A stretch of DNA of 5,872 nt. Source: an uncultured Lachnospiraceae bacterium (GTDB lineage: Bacteria > Bacillota > Clostridia > Lachnospirales > Lachnospiraceae). The position numbers and the translations under genes are program-made. Numbering within the stretch: the stretch's first letter is position 1; the number at the start of each line of letters is the position of its first letter. The DNA lies in assembly GCA_902797475.1 (NCBI GenBank), contig CADBTG010000081.1:1-5872 (forward strand), written 5' to 3'. Under the pieces are notes generated by a model. That model ran no database searches. It was not told where the DNA came from and was given only the letters and a program-made list of their open reading frames with translations. Below are positions 1 through 4,926 of the stretch, in pieces.

Positions 1-3
1 AAA

Positions 4-786
4 ATGAAAGACCTTTCGGAAAGCACCGAAATCTATGAGAAGAAGCCGAATCCGGCCATTGTGGGGTTTATATATATACTGCTTGCTATACTGCTGATCG
101 GGATTCCGTGGATGGCATGTTCCAAAACGGACATTGTCACGGAAGCCAACGGCATCATTTTCTATACAAGCGATGTTTCTTATGTGACCAGTAATCACGA
201 AGCAAGAATCGTCAAACGAAACGTTACGGACGGACAGTACGTGACGGAAGGAACCGTTCTGTTCGAGCTGAAATCTTTAGCCGGTAAAACGGACACTAAG
301 GATGACAAAGACGACGGGGACACGGAAAATGAGGACCTCGTAAACGGACAGCCGGTCATCCGGGCAAAGGAGAACGGCTATTTCTTCGGCACCAATGAGG
401 CAGAGGAAGGTTCCATCCTGCAAATCGGCAGCAATGTCGGCTACCTCTTCCAAAAGCCGCAGAAGACGTTCCAAGCGCAGGTTGTCGTCAACGCTAATGA
501 CATCGGAGGAATTCGGGAAGGCCAGCAGGTCAGAGTCGAAGTCGAGGCATTTCCGGCCTCCGAATACGGAACCATTACCGGGCGCATCGCCAAGATCATG
601 GACGAAGCCCAATACGATCAGCAGACGGAAACGTCGTATTTTCCGGTATGGATTGATTTCGACGCCACCTCACTGGTTGACAAAAAGAACGATGAAGTGC
701 CCCTTCGAAGCGGATTTTTCTGCCGGGCAAAAATCGTTACCGGCCGTAAGAGAGTGCTCACTTACGTCTGGGATTACATTCGCTGA
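4..786 (+). CDS. HlyD-family membrane fusion/adaptor protein of an exporter
   Basis: A 260-residue protein that probably acts as the membrane-anchored adaptor of an ABC-type or related exporter. A short charged N-terminus (residues 1-16) is followed by one hydrophobic segment (about 17-38) ending in IPWMACSKTD, so the rest should lie outside the membrane. Residues 54-91 and 114-150 look like the two halves of a split lipoyl/barrel-sandwich domain (first half with DGQYVTEGTVLFEL, second with AKENGYFFGTNEAEEGSIL). Residues 155-247 resemble the HlyD beta-barrel domain (NANDIGGIREGQQVRVEVEA, then RSGFFCRAKI). Between the lipoyl halves, where many family members have a long coiled-coil hairpin, there is only an acidic linker rich in D, E and K. 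The Cys at residue 39 is not in a good lipobox (W-M-A-C), so a lipoprotein is unlikely. Only three bases precede the ATG, so the ribosome binding site is not visible and an upstream start cannot be excluded. Transporter partners would lie upstream. The family call is fairly sure; the cargo is unknown. Confidence 0.75.
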   Translation: MKDLSESTEIYEKKPNPAIVGFIYILLAILLIGIPWMACSKTDIVTEANGIIFYTSDVSYVTSNHEARIVKRNVTDGQYVTEGTVLFELKSLAGKTDTKDDKDDGDTENEDLVNGQPVIRAKENGYFFGTNEAEEGSILQIGSNVGYLFQKPQKTFQAQVVVNANDIGGIREGQQVRVEVEAFPASEYGTITGRIAKIMDEAQYDQQTETSYFPVWIDFDATSLVDKKNDEVPLRSGFFCRAKIVTGRKRVLTYVWDYIR

Positions 787-825
787 CTCGTCTCGCATAA
801 ATAAAACTGCGCTCACCACGCACGG

Positions 826-866
826 AAAAGGTCCTGTCGCAATCGCGGCGGGGCCTTTTTCGTTTT
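826..866 (+). terminator. Strong intrinsic terminator after the adaptor gene
   Basis: A 15-base-pair stem pairs 826-840 with 845-859 around the four-base loop AATC; three of the pairs are G-U. An A-run lies on the 5' side, and the 3' side ends in TTTTTCGTTTT. It begins 39 bases after the adaptor stop codon, as expected for the end of an operon. The A-run could also let it work on the opposite strand, but no gene converges on it inside the window. Confidence 0.88.
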
Positions 867-870
867 GCCC

Positions 871-897
871 GGGGACGGAAGCCATGGCATTTTCCCC
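871..897. repeat. Imperfect inverted repeat GGGGA...TCCCC with central GCCATGGC palindrome
   Basis: Bases 871-875 (GGGGA) mirror 893-897 (TCCCC), with a perfect 8-base palindrome GCCATGGC at 881-888 almost centred between them. It sits between the upstream terminator and the AT-rich promoter region of purA, where an operator could lie. It does not match any regulator site I can name, and it may be chance. Confidence 0.25.
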
Positions 898-929
898 AAA
901 AAAAATTACGAGATTTGCGACATTTTGTG

Positions 930-959
930 TTGTATTATTTTATGGTTTTATTGTATATT
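930..959 (+). promoter_or_regulatory. Probable sigma-A-type promoter of purA
   Basis: The stretch from about 889 to 965 is strikingly AT-rich compared with its surroundings. The best pair I see is a -35-like TTGTAT at 930-935 and a -10-like TATATT at 954-959, 18 bases apart. This would place the transcript start near 966 and give a leader of roughly 43 bases. Overlapping alternatives exist: TTGCGA at 915-920 as a -35, and a second TATATT at 959-964 as a -10. That a promoter lies here is likely; the exact boxes are an inference. Confidence 0.5.
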
Positions 960-965
960 ATATTC

Positions 966-997
966 TGGGTTGATATGGAAATCTGTACCCATTGGAG
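966..997 (+). promoter_or_regulatory. purA leader: small hairpin plus ribosome binding site
   Basis: TGGGT (966-970) can pair with ACCCA (987-991) around a 16-base loop, directly before the Shine-Dalgarno sequence GGAG at 994-997. The spacing from GGAG to the ATG at 1009 is 11 bases, somewhat long. If transcription starts near 966, this hairpin would form the very 5' end of the mRNA. A role in mRNA stability or translation control is possible, but five pairs is weak evidence. Confidence 0.35.
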
Positions 998-1008
998 AAA
1001 CGAATACG

Positions 1009-2289
1009 ATGAGTAACTGTGCAATTGTAGGAATCAACTGGGGCGACGAAGGCAAAGGCCGTATGGTCGATCTTCTGACAGAGCGTTATGACTATGTCAT
1101 TCGGTACCAGGGCGGCGGAAATGCCGGCCATACCGTAGTCAATGAATACGGCAAGTTCGCTCTCCATCTTCTTCCGTCCGGAATCTTCCGGAAAGGAGTC
1201 ATGAACATCCTCGGAAACGGTGTTGCGCTTGACCTCGAGAACCTGTATCAGGAGATGCAGACGGTTATCGCGCAGGGTGTTGCAATCACTCCCAAGAACC
1301 TGAGAATCAGCGACCGCGCTTCCCTTCTTCTTCCGTGGCACAGAGAACTGGACGGACTCGAAGAAGCTCGTCTTGCCGATAAGAAATTCGGCTCCACGAA
1401 GCAGGGAATCGCTCCGTTTTACTCTGACAAATACCAAAAGAAAACCATTCTTGCAGGAGAGCTTTTCTATCCCGAGCATCTGAAGGAGCACCTGAAGGAT
1501 CTGCTTGCCTGGAAGAATCTGACGCTTACCGGTGTTTACGGCGCGGAACCCGCAAAGTTTTCGGACCTGCTTGCATGGGTCGAGAAGTACGGCGAGTTCT
1601 TCAAGCCTTTCATTTGCGATACCGGAAAGCTTTTAAAGCAGGCACAGAAGGACGGAAAGAGCATCCTTTTCGAGGCACAGCTCGGTTCCCTTCGCGACCT
1701 GGATTACGGCATTCATCCGTATACGACTTCGTCCAATGCCATCGCTGCTTATGCTCCGGTCGGCTCGGGACTTCCGTCCGCGAAGATCGATGAGATTGTC
1801 GGCGTTGTAAAGGCATATTCCACCTGCGTCGGCGAGGGCCCGTTCGTATGCGAGTGGTTCGGCGAGGAGGCTGACAAGCTTCGTGAGGCCGGCGGAGAAT
1901 ACGGCGCCAAGACCGGCCGTCCGAGAAGAGTCGGACCGATTGACATCGTTGCGACGCGCTACGGTGTAGAGTGCCAGGGAGCAACCGACATCGCGCTTAC
2001 GAAGATGGATGTCATGAGTTATATGGACCGCATTCCGATTTGCGCACATTATGAGCTGAACGGCGAGATTATCGATGATTTCCCGTTCCCGGCAGCGCTT
2101 TACGACTGCAAGCCCGTTATGGAGTATATGGACGGCTGGAAGTGCGACATCAGCGGCGCGCGTAAGTGGGAAGACCTTCCCGAGAATGCCCGCAAATATG
2201 TCGAGTACGTGGAGAAAGCAATCGGCTGTCATATCCGGTACGTTTCGGTCGGACCCGAGCGCGATGCTTACATCGAGAGAACGCGCTGA
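1009..2289 (+). CDS. purA: Adenylosuccinate synthetase (divergent type)
   Basis: A cytosolic enzyme of AMP synthesis: IMP + L-aspartate + GTP gives adenylosuccinate. It has 426 residues, the usual bacterial length. The N-terminal loop NWGDEGKG (10-17) carries the presumed catalytic Asp13, and GGGNAGHT (35-42) carries His41, both at the same numbers as in E. coli. The Thr of FGST (Thr130), KAYSTCVGEGPF (268-279), KTGRPRR (301-307), the guanine-binding TKMD (331-334) and SVGPER (413-418) follow in order. Several usually fixed positions differ: N for Q in the first signature, GIAPFYSDKYQKK in place of the GIGPxY...R motif (Lys144 at the IMP-phosphate Arg position of E. coli), and FEAQLG in place of FEGAQG (222-226). 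I chose ATG 1009 because it has GGAG upstream and matches the family's N-terminus. The frame stays open back to an ATG at 865, but that would translate through the end of the terminator and the promoter. purC follows after 78 bases. The identity is very secure. Confidence 0.96.
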   Translation: MSNCAIVGINWGDEGKGRMVDLLTERYDYVIRYQGGGNAGHTVVNEYGKFALHLLPSGIFRKGVMNILGNGVALDLENLYQEMQTVIAQGVAITPKNLRISDRASLLLPWHRELDGLEEARLADKKFGSTKQGIAPFYSDKYQKKTILAGELFYPEHLKEHLKDLLAWKNLTLTGVYGAEPAKFSDLLAWVEKYGEFFKPFICDTGKLLKQAQKDGKSILFEAQLGSLRDLDYGIHPYTTSSNAIAAYAPVGSGLPSAKIDEIVGVVKAYSTCVGEGPFVCEWFGEEADKLREAGGEYGAKTGRPRRVGPIDIVATRYGVECQGATDIALTKMDVMSYMDRIPICAHYELNGEIIDDFPFPAALYDCKPVMEYMDGWKCDISGARKWEDLPENARKYVEYVEKAIGCHIRYVSVGPERDAYIERTR

Positions 2290-2332
2290 TACAGGCGGGA
2301 ATGTTCCGGCAGCGTGGGATTTTTCAGAAGAG

Positions 2333-2349
2333 AAAAGCGGAAAGCTTTT
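2333..2349 (+). other. Small stem-loop in the purA-purC spacer
   Basis: AAAAGC (2333-2338) pairs with GCTTTT (2344-2349) around a five-base loop, just before the purC ribosome binding site. The stem is short and mostly A-U, with only four T bases at its end, so it should be at most a weak pause or attenuation site. I expect purA and purC to be co-transcribed through it. Confidence 0.3.
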
Positions 2350-2354
2350 GTGAT

Positions 2355-2362
2355 AAAGGAGG
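2355..2362 (+). promoter_or_regulatory. Strong Shine-Dalgarno sequence that fixes the purC start
   Basis: AAAGGAGG ends five bases before the ATG at 2368. This near-perfect site favours ATG 2368 over the in-frame ATG at 2314, which has no comparable site and would add 18 residues not expected in the family. Confidence 0.88.
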
Positions 2363-2367
2363 ACGAG

Positions 2368-3240
2368 ATGAAAGAGTATTTTCCGGTCAAGGAAGGCAAG
2401 GTAAGAGAGATTTATGATGTCGGGGAGAACATGATTCTGGTTGCGACAGACCGTATCAGCTGCTTCGATGTCATTCTGAACAACATTGTGACGAAGAAGG
2501 GAACGGTTCTCACCCAGATGTCTAAGTTCTGGTTTGATTTCACGAAGGACATCGTTAAGAACCATATGATTTCCGTCGACACAAAGGATATGCCGGAGTT
2601 CTTCCGCCAGGAGAAATTCGAAGGCAACAGCATGCTTGTCAAGAAGCTTACGATGCTCCCTGTTGAGTGCATCGTGCGCGGCTACATTACCGGTTCCGGC
2701 TGGAAGAGCTATCAGGAGAACGGCACCGTTTGCGGCATTAAGCTTCCCGAGGGTCTTCTTGAGTCCGAAAAGCTGCCTGAACCCATCTATACGCCCTCGA
2801 CGAAGGCCGAGATCGGCGACCACGACGAGAACATCTCGTTCGAGCAGTCCATCGCTTATCTTGAGGAGCGCTTCCCCGGCCACGGAGAAGAGTACGCCAC
2901 CAAGCTTCGCGATTACACAATCGCGCTTTATAAGAAGTGCGCGGATTACGCTCTTACGAAGGGCATCATCATTGCCGATACGAAGTTTGAGTTCGGTCTT
3001 GATGAGAACGGCGAGATCGTTGTCGGCGACGAAATGCTGACTCCCGATTCCTCCCGTTTCTGGCCTCTTGCAAGCTACGAGGTAGGACATGCGGAGCCTT
3101 CTTACGACAAGCAGTTCGCACGTGACTGGCTCAAGGCCAACCCGCATGACGACTGGACGCTTCCGCAGGAAGTCGTAGACAAGACCATTGCCATTTACCT
3201 TGAGGGTTACGAGAAGCTGACCGGCAAGAAGCTGATTTAA
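2368..3240 (+). CDS. purC: SAICAR synthetase, long form
   Basis: Phosphoribosylaminoimidazole-succinocarboxamide synthase joins CAIR and L-aspartate with ATP to make SAICAR, a middle step of IMP synthesis in the cytosol. The 290-residue protein starts with the nucleotide-binding strand-loop GKVREIYDVG (10-19), followed by VATDRISCFDV (25-35). The first family signature, LPVECIVRGYITGS, is at 97-110, YTPSTKAEIGDHDENISF at 141-158, and the second signature, IIADTKFEFG, at 201-210. Then come DEMLTPDSSRFW (221-232) and the C-terminal SYDKQFARDWL. The length and the last 60 residues match the long form typified by yeast Ade1, not the roughly 235-residue form of E. coli and B. subtilis. The product is the substrate of PurB, encoded next. 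The call is very secure. Confidence 0.97.
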   Translation: MKEYFPVKEGKVREIYDVGENMILVATDRISCFDVILNNIVTKKGTVLTQMSKFWFDFTKDIVKNHMISVDTKDMPEFFRQEKFEGNSMLVKKLTMLPVECIVRGYITGSGWKSYQENGTVCGIKLPEGLLESEKLPEPIYTPSTKAEIGDHDENISFEQSIAYLEERFPGHGEEYATKLRDYTIALYKKCADYALTKGIIIADTKFEFGLDENGEIVVGDEMLTPDSSRFWPLASYEVGHAEPSYDKQFARDWLKANPHDDWTLPQEVVDKTIAIYLEGYEKLTGKKLI

Positions 3241-3253
3241 GAATGCATTCATT

Positions 3254-3292
3254 CCATGAGCGTCCGGATTCGGGGGCTCATGGTTTCATTTT
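3254..3292 (+). terminator. Terminator-like hairpin between purC and purB
   Basis: CCATGAGC (3254-3261) pairs perfectly with GCTCATGG (3276-3283). After a G-G mismatch, three more pairs (one of them G-U) close a six-base loop. TTTCATTTT follows, an interrupted T tract. It starts 14 bases after the purC stop. Termination is probably partial, so it could lower purB and guaA expression relative to purC. A separate 10-base palindrome, GAATGCATTC, lies at 3241-3250. Confidence 0.55.
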
Positions 3293-3297
3293 CCGGC

Positions 3298-3326
3298 AAG
3301 GCATGCGGGAGAACGTGCGGTGCCTT
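3298..3326 (+). repeat. Inverted repeat AAGGCA...TGCCTT in the purB leader
   Basis: AAGGCA (3298-3303) and TGCCTT (3321-3326) can pair across a 17-base loop that shows little inner pairing. It lies between the purC hairpin and the purB ribosome binding site (AGGAG, 3350-3354). It could be part of a structured leader or chance; I see no convincing promoter here. Confidence 0.25.
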
Positions 3327-3361
3327 CACGGATTCACATAACATTTTTCAGGAGCGATATC

Positions 3362-4816
3362 ATGAGCGATACCAGCAGATACACAAGCCCCTTCTCCGAG
3401 CGCTACGCTTCGCCGGAGATGCAGTACATTTTCAGCCAGGACAAGAAGTTTACGACCTGGAGAAAGCTTTGGATTGCCCTTGCCGAGACCGAAATGGAGC
3501 TCGGTCTGTCGCAGGACGGAAAGCCTGTCATTACGCAGGAGATGATCGATGAGATGAAGATGCATGTCGACGACATCGATTACGCTGTTGCGAAGGAGCG
3601 CGAGAAGCTGGTAAGACATGACGTCATGAGCCATGTTTACGCATACGGGCTGAAGTGCCCGAAGGCCGCCGGAATCATTCACCTCGGCGCAACGAGCTGC
3701 TATGTCGGCGATAACACCGACATCATCGTTATGCGCGATGCACTGAATCTTGTTCGTAAGAAGCTGGTAAATGTGATCGCTAAGCTTGCGGAGTTCTCCG
3801 GAAAATATAAGGCCGTTCCGACGCTTGCCTTTACCCATTTTCAGCCGGCTCAGCCCACTACGGTCGGTAAGAGAGCGACGCTTTGGCTGCAGGAGTTCTG
3901 CATGGACCTTGCGGACGTTGACTATGTGATTTCGACGTTGAAGCTGCTCGGCTGTAAGGGTACGACCGGCACGCAGGCATCCTTCAAGGAACTGTTCAAT
4001 AACGACCAGGCCAAGCTTGATCAGCTGGATCCGAAGATCGCGCAGAAGATGGGATTTGACGGCTGCTATCCGGTATCCGGACAGACCTATTCCCGTAAGG
4101 TTGATACGAGAGTCATGAATGTGGTTGCGGGCATCGCCGCGAGCGCCCACAAGATGAGTAACGACATCCGCCTGTTGCAGCATCTTAAGGAAGTCGAAGA
4201 GCCGTTTGAGAAGAACCAGATCGGTTCCTCGGCCATGGCCTATAAGCGTAACCCGATGCGCTCGGAGCGTATTGCTTCGCTGTCCCGTTACGTCATCATC
4301 GACGCGCTCAATCCGGCCATTACGTCCGCTACGCAGTGGTTCGAAAGAACGCTTGACGATTCTGCCAACAAGCGTGTTGCAATCTCGGAGGGCTTCCTTG
4401 CCATCGACGGCATTCTGGACCTCTGCCTCAATGTTGCAGACGGCCTTGTCGTGAATGAGAAGGTTATCGAGAAGCATATCAGAAGCGAGCTTCCTTTCAT
4501 GGCGACTGAGAACATCATGATGGATGCCGTGAAGCAGGGCGGAAACCGCCAGGAGCTTCATGAAGAGATTCGCAAGCTTTCGATGGAAGCAGGCGTGACC
4601 GTTAAGCAGAAGGGTCTTGAGAACAACCTGCTTGACCTGATTGCCGCTGATGAGGTCTTCGATGTAACGAGAGAAGAGCTCGAGAGTTACATGGTTCCGG
4701 CCAACTATGTAGGCCGCTCCGTGGAGCAGACCGAAGCGTTCCTTGCAAACATCGTTAAGCCGATTCTCGAGGCCAATCGCGACTGCCTCGGAATTACCGC
4801 GGAGATTAATGTATAA
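3362..4816 (+). CDS. purB: Adenylosuccinate lyase, long eukaryote-like form
   Basis: A homotetrameric cytosolic lyase of the fumarase/aspartase superfamily that acts twice: SAICAR to AICAR plus fumarate, and adenylosuccinate to AMP plus fumarate. The 484-residue protein shows RHDVMSH (85-91), IIHLGATSCYVGDNTD (105-120), FTHFQPAQPTTVGKR (157-171) with the presumed catalytic His159, KGTTGTQASF (199-208), and the superfamily signature GSSAMAYKRNP (288-298), whose Ser pair includes the catalytic residue. QWFERTLDDSAN and LPFMATENI follow. These motifs and the length correspond nearly one to one with human ADSL as I remember it; the typical Bacillus form is about 430 residues. The start at 3362 is set by AGGAG at 3350-3354, seven bases upstream; an in-frame ATG at 3320 has no such site. 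Its neighbours purC and purA encode the enzymes that make its two substrates. The identity is very secure. Confidence 0.97.
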   Translation: MSDTSRYTSPFSERYASPEMQYIFSQDKKFTTWRKLWIALAETEMELGLSQDGKPVITQEMIDEMKMHVDDIDYAVAKEREKLVRHDVMSHVYAYGLKCPKAAGIIHLGATSCYVGDNTDIIVMRDALNLVRKKLVNVIAKLAEFSGKYKAVPTLAFTHFQPAQPTTVGKRATLWLQEFCMDLADVDYVISTLKLLGCKGTTGTQASFKELFNNDQAKLDQLDPKIAQKMGFDGCYPVSGQTYSRKVDTRVMNVVAGIAASAHKMSNDIRLLQHLKEVEEPFEKNQIGSSAMAYKRNPMRSERIASLSRYVIIDALNPAITSATQWFERTLDDSANKRVAISEGFLAIDGILDLCLNVADGLVVNEKVIEKHIRSELPFMATENIMMDAVKQGGNRQELHEEIRKLSMEAGVTVKQKGLENNLLDLIAADEVFDVTREELESYMVPANYVGRSVEQTEAFLANIVKPILEANRDCLGITAEINV

Positions 4817-4824
4817 AGAATGAA

Positions 4825-4852
4825 AAAGGCAGGCGCTTCGGTGCCTGCCTTT
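4825..4852 (+). terminator. UUCG-capped hairpin after purB, probable weak terminator
   Basis: A 12-base-pair stem (4825-4836 with 4841-4852, one G-U pair) is capped by the very stable tetraloop C(UUCG)G and starts nine bases after the purB stop. An A-run precedes it, but only three T bases end the stem, and CGG follows. Termination may therefore be incomplete, or the hairpin may mainly protect the 3' end of the upstream message. Confidence 0.65.
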
Positions 4853-4870
4853 CGGAAAATGTGAGAGTTC

Positions 4871-4903
4871 CGGCTTATGTTCCGCCGCCCCGGCGCTAAG
4901 CCG
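4871..4903 (+). other. GC-rich two-part hairpin in the guaA leader
   Basis: CGGCTTA (4871-4877) pairs perfectly with TAAGCCG (4897-4903). Inside, CGCCG (4883-4887) pairs with CGGCG (4891-4895) around a CCC loop, leaving a lopsided internal loop of five bases against one. No T tract follows, so it is not a terminator. It ends nine bases before the guaA Shine-Dalgarno sequence at 4913-4919. It does not match a riboswitch I know. The structure is clear on paper; any function is unknown. Confidence 0.45.
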
Positions 4904-4912
4904 ACAATCCAC

Positions 4913-4919
4913 GGAGAGG
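4913..4919 (+). promoter_or_regulatory. guaA ribosome binding site
   Basis: GGAGAGG lies seven bases before the ATG at 4927 and supports that start. No clear promoter is visible in the GC-rich 110-base gap after purB. guaA is thus either read through from purB or uses a promoter I cannot recognise. Confidence 0.75.
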
Positions 4920-4926
4920 ATACAGA

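Noticed and set aside
110..126. Lipoprotein signal (Cys at residue 39 of the adaptor)
   Set aside because: The residues before Cys are W-M-A, which do not fit a lipobox, and the segment matches the membrane anchor of HlyD-type adaptors.
865..1008. A 48-residue N-terminal extension of PurA from the ATG at 865
   Set aside because: It would begin in the T tract of the upstream terminator and run through the AT-rich promoter. ATG 1009 has a ribosome binding site, and the protein then starts exactly as PurA proteins do, with Asp13 and His41 at the E. coli numbers.
954..1008. Purine riboswitch, suggested by TATATT and TGATATGG before purA
   Set aside because: The closing P1 helix and the whole P3 arm with its kissing loop are missing in the 55 bases before the start codon, so a complete purine riboswitch cannot fold here.
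1633..3252. A 539-codon open frame on the minus strand across purA and purC
   Set aside because: It runs antisense to two certain genes and shows no domain I recognise. Long antisense frames are expected from the strong codon bias of the true genes, so I treat it as a shadow.
3327..3361. A separate promoter for purB just before its ribosome binding site
   Set aside because: The region contains ACATAACATTTTT-like AT-rich sequence, but no -35 box at proper spacing from a credible -10 box.
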